Positions 15,655 to 23,423 of a DNA stretch of 64,000 nt are shown piece after piece. Under the pieces are notes generated by a model that worked only from the letters and a program-made list of their open reading frames with translations, was not told the origin of the DNA and searched no databases. This DNA comes from Jatrophihabitans cynanchi. GTDB taxonomy: Bacteria > Actinomycetota > Actinomycetes > Mycobacteriales > Jatrophihabitantaceae. Both the position numbers and the translations under genes were made by a program. The stretch covers positions 620,001 through 684,000 of the forward strand of contig NZ_CP097463.1 in NCBI RefSeq assembly GCF_027247405.1, in the 5' to 3' direction. Position 1 is the first letter of the stretch. The number at the start of each line of letters is the position of its first letter.

Positions 15655-16244
15655 CCAGCACCGCCGACGCTGCCGGCGCCGTGCTGCTGCGGCGCGGCCG
15701 CCGGCTCGAAGCGGCGACGCTCGCCTGGAACGTCATCGGCATCATGGTGCTCGCGGCCGCCGCGATCACGGCCCGCTCCGTCGCCCTGGCCGGGTTCGGG
15801 CTGGACTCCCTCATTGAGATCGGCGCCAGCACCGTCGTGCTCTGGGAACTGTCCGGCACCGGCGAAGACCGGCAACGCAGAGCCTTGCACCTGATCGCCG
15901 CCGCGTTCCTCGCCCTCGCCGCCTACCTCACCATCCAGACGGTGGCTGTGCTGGCTGCCGGCTATCACCCCCATCACAGCCGGGTCGGGATCGCGTGGAC
16001 CGCGATCACCGCGCTGGTCATGTTCGCCCTCGCATATGGCAAGAAACGTGTCGGCACCGCGCTCGGCAACCGCGTCCTCACCACCGAATCGCGTGTCACC
16101 GTCATCGACGGCCTGCTCGCCTGTGCCGTCCTGCTCGGCCTCGCATTCAACGCCGTGCTCGGCTGGTGGTGGGCCGACCCGGCCGCCGGCCTCGTCATCG
16201 TCTACTACGCGGTGCGTGAGGCCCACGCCGTCGGCAAGCATTGA
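15651..16244 (+). CDS. Short CDF-like cation transporter without C-terminal domain
   Basis: 197 residues, only the membrane part of a CDF protein: about six helices, LAGFGLDSLIEIGAS in helix 2 and VTVIDGLLACAVLLGL and DPAAGLVI later. There is no cytoplasmic ZT-dimer domain. Starts with a GTG that overlaps the stop of the CzcD-type gene by four bases, so the two are coupled. Such short relatives are common in actinobacteria. Ions and direction are not known; it may form mixed complexes or use the full CDF partner. Confidence 0.78.
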   Translation: MTSTADAAGAVLLRRGRRLEAATLAWNVIGIMVLAAAAITARSVALAGFGLDSLIEIGASTVVLWELSGTGEDRQRRALHLIAAAFLALAAYLTIQTVAVLAAGYHPHHSRVGIAWTAITALVMFALAYGKKRVGTALGNRVLTTESRVTVIDGLLACAVLLGLAFNAVLGWWWADPAAGLVIVYYAVREAHAVGKH

Positions 16245-16323
16245 CAGGGCGAGCGTGCCGTCGCCGGCGACACGGCCAGGAGGCGCTGGACACCTCGACA
16301 CTCTATGCCTAGACTTCGGAGGC

Positions 16324-16638
16324 ATGGCTAGCGCACACGTCACCAGAAGCCTCGACCTGCTGTTGATGGGCGTCCTGCGCCACGGACCCGCCCACGGGTA
16401 CGCGATCATCAGCGCGTTGCGCGATGGCAGCGGCGGACAGTTCGACCTCGCCGAGGGCTCGATCTACCCGGCGCTGCACCGACTCGAGAACGCCGGCCTG
16501 ATCGCGAGCACGATCCAGATCGCGCAGGGCCGACGCCGACGCAGCTACACGCTCACCCCGAAGGGACGCGAGGAGTTCCTCACCCAACGGCGTGAGTGGC
16601 AGGGCTTCGTGGCGAACATGCAGGCGGTGCTGGCATGA
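16324..16638 (+). CDS. PadR family transcriptional regulator
   Basis: 104 residues. Winged helix of the PadR type: LDLLLMGVLRHGPAHGYAII, then FDLAEGSIYPALHRLENAGL, and the wing GRRRRSYTLTPKGREEF. Members respond to small molecules and often repress a neighbouring membrane gene. The last bases overlap the next start as ATGA, so regulator and membrane protein are one unit. Confidence 0.9.
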   Translation: MASAHVTRSLDLLLMGVLRHGPAHGYAIISALRDGSGGQFDLAEGSIYPALHRLENAGLIASTIQIAQGRRRRSYTLTPKGREEFLTQRREWQGFVANMQAVLA

Positions 16639-17381
16639 ACGATGCGAACCGATCACCGATCGAGGACTACCTCGACGACCTGCTGCGCCACGCCCACGCC
16701 GACGCGCGGACCACCCGCAGGCTGCTCGATGAGGCCGGCGACCACCTGTTCGCTGCCGCCAGCCTGCACGAAGCTGCGGGCATGACCCGTGTCGAGGCCG
16801 AACGCGAAGCGGTACGGCGCCTCGGGCCGCGCAGCGAACTCACCCGCGGATCGTGGCAGCGCTCATTCACGACAGTGGTCCTTGAACTCACGCGCGCAGC
16901 GATCCTGCTCGGCGGGTGCGGGCTGGTCGCGGTCGGCCTCAGCGGCGGGATCGTCGCGGTGATGAACGCCCTGGCCGGCGACAGCTTCGTCGGTGCGGCC
17001 ACCGTGCTGGGCACCGGTCGTCACTCCATCACCGAAACCGCTCAGGACGCAGTGTCCCTACGGGTCCTCGCCGGCGTCGTTGGCCTGGTGGTCCTAGCCT
17101 GCTACACGCTGGCTCGGCGTCACATCGCGCCCGCGACCGTCCTACCCGATGGCCTGACCGACGCACTCGGCGCGGCCGCCTTCGCCGCGGCGACCGTCGC
17201 CCTCACCGCCGCCACGATCGACCAGGCGGTGACCGGTGCCGCCGGGCACGGCGTCGGGTTCTTCCTCAGTGGCGCACTCGCAAGCCTCGCCGGCGCTGTC
17301 ATCTTCTGCACCCGCGCGACCCACGCCCTCATCCCGGGACACGGCCAGTCCGCAGCCGAAGCGACCCAGTCCGCCCAGTGA
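16635..17381 (+). CDS. Permease-prefix (HAAS-like) membrane protein
   Basis: 248 residues from ATG 16635. The N-terminal ~70 residues form the amphipathic HAAS/permease-prefix helix set (IEDYLDDLLRHAHADARTTR, then EAEREAVRRLGPRSEL). After that come about five membrane helices (95-240) of unknown role. Proteins with this prefix stand next to PadR regulators very often, and the ATGA overlap here fits that pairing. No enzyme motif is visible. Confidence 0.8.
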   Translation: MNDANRSPIEDYLDDLLRHAHADARTTRRLLDEAGDHLFAAASLHEAAGMTRVEAEREAVRRLGPRSELTRGSWQRSFTTVVLELTRAAILLGGCGLVAVGLSGGIVAVMNALAGDSFVGAATVLGTGRHSITETAQDAVSLRVLAGVVGLVVLACYTLARRHIAPATVLPDGLTDALGAAAFAAATVALTAATIDQAVTGAAGHGVGFFLSGALASLAGAVIFCTRATHALIPGHGQSAAEATQSAQ

Positions 17382-17410
17382 GGGCCATTCCCGCTGTTGT
17401 GCAGGCGCGC

Positions 17411-17444
17411 GCTGCACGTCACAGGGGGCTGCACGTCACAGGGG
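17411..17444 (+). repeat. 17-bp perfect tandem duplication
   Basis: GCTGCACGTCACAGGGG occurs at 17411-17427 and again directly at 17428-17444, in a gene-free stretch. The rest of 17382-17628 holds no recognisable gene. Confidence 0.9.
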
Positions 17445-17628
17445 GCTGCAGGACTACGCGACCCGGCCGGCGGCGTCCGAACTGGGCGTCTCCTACACGT
17501 CGTCAACGAGCTCGGCAGCGTTCCCGGAGCGGTCGTGCTCCATCTCGGCGCTGATCACCTGATCGCGCAGGTGCGCACAGAATCGAGCCTAGTCACGGCT
17601 AATCGATCTCAGCGAGTCTGCTGAGACG

Positions 17629-17925
17629 TCACGTGTCCACGGATTGGTCCCGGACTCGTTGGGCGAGGGAGACGATGATGCCTTAGGGTCCGCGGACGTA
17701 GGCCATTAGCCAGCTGTTCTCCCACTGTCCTATGCCGCCGACGAGTTCGAAGCCCTCGGCGGCGACCTGGTCCACGGTCGCGTGCAGGTCGTCGACTTCG
17801 AAGGCGATGTTGCGCAGCCCGAGCACGGTGGCCATGGCGGTGGGGTTGCCGGGTTCGTGGTCGGGACGGATGAAGCGCGATAGTTCGACGCTGGTTCCGT
17901 GTGTTCGAAACGCTGCACGTGCGGC
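17629..17925 (-). pseudogene. Broken VOC (lactoylglutathione-lyase-like) gene
   Basis: The frame encodes the C-terminal two thirds of a VOC protein: HGTSVELSRFIRPDHEPG, GLRNIAFEVDDLHATVDQ, GGIGQWENSWLMAYVRGP. It then meets TAA (17683-17685) and continues in the same frame with GIIVSLAQRVRDQSVDT to a TGA at 17629. Relatives read RGPEGIIV here, so a Glu codon became a stop. The N-terminal third is also missing; the frame runs into the end of the PPOX gene. Two lesions make this a pseudogene. Confidence 0.82.
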
Positions 17926-17926
17926 G

Positions 17927-18310
17927 TCATCGGATGCCGACCCTCTGCCGGTCGGCCACGACCACGGCGACGACGCGCGGTTCGTCGCGCGGGTACGCCA
18001 TATCGACGTACTTGGCGACGATCCGATCGATAATCGGCCACGCGCTGTCGCCCTCGATCCAGTCGACGACGCGGCCCCGGATGGCGATCGGCTCGAAGGG
18101 ATTGTCCGGTGGCGCGATGGACAGCGCCAGGCGCGGGTCGCGGCGTAAATTGCGGGCCTTGCGCTTGTTCGGACCCGTGAACAGCACGATGTGCTCGCCG
18201 CGTGTGCCGACATAGACGGGCGTGGCGTGGGGCGATCCATCCGGCTGGATGGTGGCGAGGTGGGCGATCGGGGCGCCGTCGAGGACGCGGCGGACGTGCG
18301 GTTCGAGCAT
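17927..18310 (-). CDS. PPOX-class F420-dependent (or FMN) split-barrel protein
   Basis: 127 residues. Split beta-barrel of the pyridoxamine-phosphate-oxidase superfamily: VRRVLDGAPIAHLATIQPDG, then PHATPVYVGTRGEHIVLFTG, KARNLRRDPRLALSI and YPRDEPRVVAVVV. The IQPDGSPHATPV and KARNLRRDPR segments agree with the Rv1155-like F420-binding branch. The cofactor cannot be proven from sequence. The stop is directly followed by the broken VOC gene; the last residues (DRQRVGIR) may have been altered by the same rearrangement. Confidence 0.85.
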   Translation of the reverse strand: MLEPHVRRVLDGAPIAHLATIQPDGSPHATPVYVGTRGEHIVLFTGPNKRKARNLRRDPRLALSIAPPDNPFEPIAIRGRVVDWIEGDSAWPIIDRIVAKYVDMAYPRDEPRVVAVVVADRQRVGIR

Positions 18311-18341
18311 GAGGGCTCCTGTGATCGAAGGTGGGCCGAGC

Positions 18342-18480
18342 TCATCGGTCGTGGTGGGTGCGCCAGGCTATGTAGTCGGCGAGGGCGGCGATCGGGTCGA
18401 ATGCCGGCGTGAAGCCGGTGGCTGCGGTGAGGCGGGAGATGTCCAGGTACGGGTCGGCGCGTTGAACGGTGTCTCGGGAT
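18342..18480 (-). pseudogene. C-terminal remnant of an NAD-dependent epimerase/dehydratase
   Basis: An open frame of 87 codons (18342-18605) ends with DPYLDISRLTAATGFTPAFD, ALADYIAWRTHHDR, which is the last ~40 residues of extended short-chain epimerases. The Rossmann fold and catalytic YxxxK are absent, and the upstream part of the frame matches nothing. It therefore looks like a truncated relic between the PPOX and AraC genes. Confidence 0.65.
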
Positions 18481-18614
18481 CCATCAGTGAGGCCGGCGAT
18501 GCCCACGTTGGGTCCGCACCCCGCCGGCGACGTCGCGTAGTCGCGGTGGTCGGCAGTGATCACATCGCCCCGGAAACCTCGCACGGGTCGCAGGGATGGG
18601 GTCACCTCGGCAGA

Positions 18615-19538
18615 CTAGGAACGCGCGCCGTCGCGGGTCTTGAACGGATCGCGCACGCTCGCGCCGGGCAGCTTGCTGCTCGCCCTCGGCTGCCGGGCGG
18701 CCAGAAACGGCGCGTAGGAGGCCGAGTGATCGTGGCCGCACAGGCACCGGTCGAGGTCGCCGCCCAGCAAGGCGGTCGGGGTCAGCCCGGTCAGGCGACG
18801 CACCTCGCGGCTGAGGTGCGCCTGGTCGGCGTACCCCACGTCGACCGCGAGCCCCGCCATGCCGTCGACACCCCGGCGACCGGTCGCCCTTGCACCGGCC
18901 TGCGCGAGAGCGAGGAAGCCCTGGAACCGTAGGGTTCGCTGTAGCGCCTTCGGGCCAATCCCCAACGCCTGTAGGCAGCGGCGCCGCAGTTGGCTGGTCG
19001 ACAGGCCAACCTCGTCCGCCACGGTCGCAACCTCAACGGCAGTCCAGGGCATCAGCCGGCGGACGACCTCATCCACCAGCGGATCGCGGCGTGTCACGGG
19101 CAGGTGTCGCAGCAAGAAGCGCTGCAACAGCTGAAGCGCTTGTCCCGGCGTCGGGGCCAGCAGCATCGCCTCGCCAAGCCGCTCGACCCACCGGTACCCG
19201 AGATCGTCGACCGCGACGCGCTGATCGACTATGTCCTCGAGCGACGTTGCGCCCAGCAGCGCCGAACTGGGCTGGAACCGGACCCCGACGACGACAGTGC
19301 CCGCCGGGATCAACTCGACCAGCGGACCGGTCAGCGGACCGAGCAAGTGCGGCCGACCCCCCAGCGGCCAATGCACTTCGACACCGCCGGTGGGCAGGTG
19401 CCGCTGGACATACGGAACGTCACCGACGGACTGCACCCACACCGTCCGAACCGAGCCGGCGAGCGCGGGAATCGGGAAGCGTTCTACGTACGATCCGCGT
19501 CTCGCGGAGGACGGCGGCGCGGTCACGTGCCGACCCAC
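18615..19538 (-). CDS. AraC family transcriptional regulator
   Basis: 307 residues. N-terminal domain of the DUF6597/HTH-associated kind (YVQRHLPTGGVEVHWPLG, VVVGVRFQPSSALLG). The C-terminal AraC double helix-turn-helix covers about 165-265: VATVADEVGLSTSQLRRR, IGPKALQRTLRFQGFLAL, then GYADQAHLSREVRRLTGL. Regulators of this kind often control nearby oxidoreductase or VOC-type genes. Its likely former neighbours here (epimerase, VOC) are broken, so it may be an orphan. Confidence 0.88.
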   Translation of the reverse strand: MGRHVTAPPSSARRGSYVERFPIPALAGSVRTVWVQSVGDVPYVQRHLPTGGVEVHWPLGGRPHLLGPLTGPLVELIPAGTVVVGVRFQPSSALLGATSLEDIVDQRVAVDDLGYRWVERLGEAMLLAPTPGQALQLLQRFLLRHLPVTRRDPLVDEVVRRLMPWTAVEVATVADEVGLSTSQLRRRCLQALGIGPKALQRTLRFQGFLALAQAGARATGRRGVDGMAGLAVDVGYADQAHLSREVRRLTGLTPTALLGGDLDRCLCGHDHSASYAPFLAARQPRASSKLPGASVRDPFKTRDGARS

Positions 19539-20194
19539 GGGCCTTGGTGCACGACCGTGTGCCGGACGATATCGGCGGCGGCCCGGCGAGCGCCCGCGCT
19601 CCGCACCGATCGGGCCGGCTTGCGGAGCCGTCCGCGAATTTCGGCGTCGCCCTCCACCAACTCGGCCATCGCGTCGGCCACCAGTTGCTCACTCGTTTGC
19701 GGCACGCAGATCATCGAGCAGCAAACGACAGGGCATCGACCCGCGCCGCCGCCCCGGCCGCGATCGCCACGTCGACCGCAGCGCGTCGGGTGAGCAGCGG
19801 CCGGCGAGGTCGTCGACGCGCCAGCACCGCCGTGTTCACCCGATCACCGCAAGGCGCAGCCGGCCGTCCGCGCCTCATCTTGCGGCAGGCTCCGGGCCTA
19901 CCGCAGGCGCGGTACTTCGCGGCGGAGCAGTGCCCGCCATCGGCTGATGACGCGGACCCTGCGCCGGAAACGATGGCTTGCCGGACCAACGCAGACCACC
20001 CGGGCGGCTGAACGTAGCCGCCGGCGGTGGCCATTTGCAGCGCGTCGACGACCCCGGGCAGTGGCTGCTGCACTGCGCACTGCGTGTCCGGCGGGTTGCG
20101 ACCAAAGCCCCTGCCGCCCCGGACGGGGCAGGCGCACGCTGGCAGAAGGCGGCCAGGTGCGCGGGCCGAATATCGACGCAGGAGACGTGACGCA
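19539..20194 (+). other. Gene-poor interval
   Basis: No convincing gene. A 63-codon frame on the minus strand (19523-19714, starting MICVPQTSEQLVADAMAE) overlaps the start of the araC gene region and is unlike anything I know. A longer minus-strand stretch around 19950-20070 (ALQMATAGGYVQPPGW) might be eroded coding sequence but cannot be assigned. Confidence 0.5.
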
Positions 20195-20473
20195 ATGATG
20201 CACAACTGGGGCGGCGGATGGGCCGCAGGCAACTGGCTGCTGATGGGCTTCGGAATGTTGTTGTTCTGGGGGTTTGTGGTCGCCGGGATCATCTGGCTGG
20301 TCCGCCACACCGCCGATCGGACATCACGCGGCGGGCCTGCGGCGACCATGCATGGGCAGGGCGGCGATCCGTCGCGACCGAGGGCGCAGGACATCCTGGA
20401 CGAGCGATACGCCCGCGGCGAGATCAGCGACGAGGAGTACCGCACTCGTCGTGCCACCCTCGTCGCCCGATGA
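20195..20473 (+). CDS. SHOCT-domain small membrane protein
   Basis: 92 residues. One membrane helix (about 12-36, WLLMGFGMLLFWGFVVAGII) after a Trp/Gly/His-rich start (MMHNWGGGW), and a C-terminal SHOCT motif (DILDERYARGEISDEEYRTR). SHOCT segments are short oligomerisation or interaction pieces. ATG 20195 follows GGAGACGTGACGCA. The stop overlaps the next start (ATGA), so it is coupled with the cupredoxin gene, and a role in copper or electron transport at the membrane is a fair guess. Confidence 0.85.
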   Translation: MMHNWGGGWAAGNWLLMGFGMLLFWGFVVAGIIWLVRHTADRTSRGGPAATMHGQGGDPSRPRAQDILDERYARGEISDEEYRTRRATLVAR

Positions 20474-21093
20474 GTGCCCCGACCTCGCGGCCGCCGCTGG
20501 GCCGGCGCGGCCTGCTCACCGGCGCTGCGGCCGTCGTGCTGCTGGCCGCCGGCTCCACTATGGCGGTGGCGGGGGCCTCCGGCGCGTTCGGCTCGCAGCA
20601 TCGCGGGCGAGACGCGAGCTGCGCGGCACCGACACTGCCCGGTGCGAAGGTGTCGGTCCGGCTGGTCGACATGCGGTCGATGACGACGCGCGGCGGCATG
20701 ATGGGCGGCTCGGGCGGGATGATGCGCCAGGGCGACTGGCGCAATTTCTACCGCGGCATGATGCGTGTGCTCGCTTCGCCGACATCGGTGCGGGCGGGGA
20801 CCGTTTCACTGACTGTGACCAACACGGGCTACCTCGCCCACGAGCTGGTGGTGCTGCCGCTGGCCGCCGGGCAGCAGCCCGGTGCTCGCAGCGTCGGTGC
20901 GGGCGGGACCGTGGACGAGGCCGGCCGCCTCGGCGAGGCGTCCGCGAGCTGCGCGGCCGGCCACGGTGACGGGATCACCGCCGGCGCGACCGGTTGGATG
21001 AGCCTGCACCTGCCGGCCGGCCGCTATGAGCTGGTGTGCAACCTCCCCGGCCACTACGCCGCCGGCATGTTCACCACGCTGGAAGTGGCCTGA
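20470..21093 (+). CDS. Exported cupredoxin-like (sulfocyanin-type) copper protein
   Basis: 207 residues. Signal region GRRGLLTGAAAVVLLAAGS has a twin Arg and a hydrophobic core, fitting Tat or lipoprotein-less Sec export. A Met/Gly-rich stretch (about 74-97, GGMMGGSGGMMRQG and YRGMM) could bind Cu(I). The cupredoxin fold has the ligand set His in YLAHELVVLP, and Cys, His, Met in CNLPGHYAAGM, as in type 1 copper sites. Expected outside the membrane as an electron carrier or copper binder. The gene is convergent with the MFS exporter that bears CsoR-like boxes at its other end. Confidence 0.82.
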   Translation: MSAPTSRPPLGRRGLLTGAAAVVLLAAGSTMAVAGASGAFGSQHRGRDASCAAPTLPGAKVSVRLVDMRSMTTRGGMMGGSGGMMRQGDWRNFYRGMMRVLASPTSVRAGTVSLTVTNTGYLAHELVVLPLAAGQQPGARSVGAGGTVDEAGRLGEASASCAAGHGDGITAGATGWMSLHLPAGRYELVCNLPGHYAAGMFTTLEVA

Positions 21094-21159
21094 CCTCGAG
21101 CGACACCGCCTCCACGCCGGCGATCTTGCTTAGCTCCCCCACTGGAGGCTCTCCTGACT

Positions 21160-22596
21160 TCAGACGTTCGCGTCGGTCAGGTGCTGGCGAGCGGCGTCCT
21201 CGGCGTCCCGGTCGCCGGATCGCGGGGTTCGAAGCGTGACCGCGACCAGAACTGCACCAGCGAGTGCGATGACCGCCGCACCCGTGAAGGCGGCCGTGTA
21301 TCCGTTGGTCAGCGCGAAGGCCTCGCCGACGCGGTTGCCGCCATGCGTCGCCGCGACCGCGGTCATCGCGGCGAGGCCGAGCGCGGAGCCGATCTGGTAC
21401 GAGGTGTTGACGATGCCGGCAGCCAAGCCGCCGTCCTCCGACGGGGCGCTGGACAGCGCCGTGCCGAGGGAAGGGATGAACGCCAACGCCTGGCCCAGGG
21501 CCGCGACCAGCGAGGCAGGCAGGACGTCGACCGCGAAGGTGCCGGTCGGGCTCGCGGTGGAGAGCCAGAACAGGCCGGCAGCCAGGGCTACGAGACCGCC
21601 GACGATGAGCGGCTTCACGCCGAAATGAGTGATCAGCTTCGGCGCTACCGCGACCATCAACACCATGATCAGAACGGTCATCGGCAACAGCGCCGAGCCA
21701 GAAGCGAAGGCGCCGTAACCGAGCACCTGCTGCAAGTACAGATTGAGGAAGTACCAGAGAGGCACCCACGCGGCCCCGAGCAGAAGCTGCGCCAGATTCG
21801 CCGCTCCCAGCATCGGTGAGCGGAAGATGCCGAGCCGGACCAGCGGGGCGCGGACCCCTGCCTCGAGCACGAGGAAGGTACTCAACAGCACGACCGCGCC
21901 GGCCAGCGTGCCGAGGGTCTCGGCGCTCCCCCATCCAACAGAGGGGGCCCGAACGACGCCGAGAACCGCGAGTGCAAGACCACCGGTGACAGTCACAGCA
22001 CCGACCACGTCCACCGCGCCGGCCCGGCCGGGGTTGGCCGGCATGACGAACGGGGCGGCCAGCAGGACGGCCAACGCGATGGGCACGTAGAGCCAGAAGA
22101 TCCACGGCCAGGAGAGCCACTCGGTGATCACCCCGCCGAGGAATACGCCGGCAGTCCCGCCGGCCGGTGCGGCGGCACCGTAGAAGGCGAGAGCCCTCGG
22201 CAACTCGGCCGTACCGCCGAACAGGGTCATCAGCAAGGTGAGGGCCGCGGGTGCGATCAGTGCCGACCCGGCGCCCTGGACGGCGCGGCCGACCAACTCG
22301 ACGCCTGTGCTCCCGGCGAGAGCCGAGACGACCGACCCGGCGAGAAGGATCCCCCACCCGGCGCTGAACACCCGCCGGGCGCCAAGCAGGTCTGACAGCC
22401 GGCCGCCGAGCAGCAGCAGGCCGCCGAAGGCGATGACGAATGCGTTGAACACCCACTGCAGCCCGTCGGGGCTGAAGCCGAGGTCTTCGCGCATCCGAGG
22501 CAGCGCGACCCCGATGATCGAGGTGTCCATGATGACGACGAACTGCGCGAGCGCGATGACCGACAGAGCGGCCCACCGACGCGGATGACTGGACAT
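21160..22596 (-). CDS. MFS exporter, DHA2 (14-helix) family
   Basis: 478 residues with fourteen hydrophobic segments. Marks: helix 1 IMDTSIIGVALPRMREDLG, loop motif GGRLSDLLGARR, helix 5 region GGTAGVFLGGVITEW. Export of a toxic compound is expected. The spacer upstream contains two CsoR-like palindromes, so a copper- or sulfur-responsive repressor may control it. No csoR gene is in the window. ATG 22596 is supported by a GGGAG-like site (minus strand TTGGGAGTAGAGG). Confidence 0.88.
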   Translation of the reverse strand: MSSHPRRWAALSVIALAQFVVIMDTSIIGVALPRMREDLGFSPDGLQWVFNAFVIAFGGLLLLGGRLSDLLGARRVFSAGWGILLAGSVVSALAGSTGVELVGRAVQGAGSALIAPAALTLLMTLFGGTAELPRALAFYGAAAPAGGTAGVFLGGVITEWLSWPWIFWLYVPIALAVLLAAPFVMPANPGRAGAVDVVGAVTVTGGLALAVLGVVRAPSVGWGSAETLGTLAGAVVLLSTFLVLEAGVRAPLVRLGIFRSPMLGAANLAQLLLGAAWVPLWYFLNLYLQQVLGYGAFASGSALLPMTVLIMVLMVAVAPKLITHFGVKPLIVGGLVALAAGLFWLSTASPTGTFAVDVLPASLVAALGQALAFIPSLGTALSSAPSEDGGLAAGIVNTSYQIGSALGLAAMTAVAATHGGNRVGEAFALTNGYTAAFTGAAVIALAGAVLVAVTLRTPRSGDRDAEDAARQHLTDANV

Positions 22597-22632
22597 CCTC
22601 TACTCCCAAGCTCAGGGCGACACCCGCCGCTT

Positions 22633-22649
22633 ATACCCCTACCGGGTAT
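22633..22649 (-). promoter_or_regulatory. CsoR-like operator 1
   Basis: ATACCCCTACCGGGTAT: arms ATACCC and GGGTAT with five bases between, 37 bp before the MFS start. CsoR-family repressors bind G-tract palindromes of the form TACCC-N5-GGGTA. Confidence 0.6.
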
Positions 22650-22692
22650 CCGTAACGACACAGGTCTACCCGAGTGGTCGGCGTCGGTCAAG

Positions 22693-22707
22693 TACCCCAG
22701 GGGGGTA
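22693..22707 (-). promoter_or_regulatory. CsoR-like operator 2
   Basis: TACCCCAGGGGGGTA: arms TACCCC and GGGGTA with three bases between. It starts 60 bp from operator 1, and both are in the spacer upstream of the MFS exporter. Confidence 0.55.
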
Positions 22708-22736
22708 TCTGGAGCCCGTCACACCGAAGTCGACAT

Positions 22737-23160
22737 TCAGCGACGCGAGGACGCGCCGCTGTCGCCCGACGAGGCGAACACCGTGATCGGCTTCTGCTGC
22801 GCCTCGTCGAACAGAACGTGCTGCTCGGCGAGCAGGGTCGGGTGCATACATGTCTCGGCCTCGCCGAAGCCCTGCGAGATGACGTCGCCCAGGTTGTGGT
22901 CGACGGCGTACTTGCTGGTGTTGTACACGTCCGTGTCGTCGTTGCTCCGGGCCAGCGCGAGCAGGATCTTCGCGCCCGGCGCGGCCGCGTGCGCCCACTC
23001 GACGTCGAGGGTCAGCTCCGCGGCTCAGCCGACCTGATGGCCGTCCTTGATGTTGAATGCCGGCACGCCCTGGGGCGCGATCTGCTCGAACTGCGGGTCG
23101 GGCGGCCCGAACGTGGAGTCGAAGATTTGCAGGTCTTCCTGAGGGTAGGGGTGCGTGCCT
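22737..23160 (-). pseudogene. S53 (sedolisin) peptidase remnant with a nonsense mutation
   Basis: Minus-strand translation gives IFDSTFGPPDPQFEQIAPQG, a TGA at 23025-23027, then in the same frame AAELTLDVEWAHAAAPGAK, YNTSKYAVDHNLGDVISQGF and ITVFASSGDSGA. This is the order of a sedolisin catalytic domain, including the Glu/Asp region (TLDVEWAH) and the oxyanion Asp (SGDSGA). Relatives read VGWAAE at the stop, so TGG became TGA. The prodomain, the N-terminal part and the whole C-terminal half with the GTS-Ser are missing. Not functional. Confidence 0.85.
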
Positions 23161-23344
23161 GCTGCTCGGCGGGCCTCCACCGTGAGTCTCATCGCCGGTA
23201 TCGCATCCCCGAATCCAACATTTTCCACCAGAACCGTTCCGCCGGCCCGACCGCAGTCAGTTTTCGAGCGTCTCAGCTGCGCGAACTGGCAGCTGACCCG
23301 GTGCGAGTGCCTCCTCCACAAACCCACCAATTCGCCGCAATGCC

Positions 23345-23373
23345 TTGTCACAGACATATACCGATGCTAGAAC
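23345..23373 (+). promoter_or_regulatory. Candidate housekeeping promoter for the glycosidase operon
   Basis: TTGTCA (23345-23350) and TAGAAC (23368-23373) with a 17-nt spacer; five and four of six bases agree with the usual -35 and -10. The start of transcription would fall near 23380, leaving a leader of about 43 bases. Confidence 0.45.
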
Positions 23374-23423
23374 GTGTGCATACCTGTTCGGACTTGAGTG
23401 ATCCCGATGGATCGGAGATACCG

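Noticed and set aside
19523-19714. 63-codon minus-strand gene
   Set aside because: No family resemblance and no ribosome site, so it is mentioned only in the description of the interval.
19940-20080. Possible ADP-ribosylglycohydrolase remnant on the minus strand
   Set aside because: Only a loose resemblance over about 30 residues; not enough to call.
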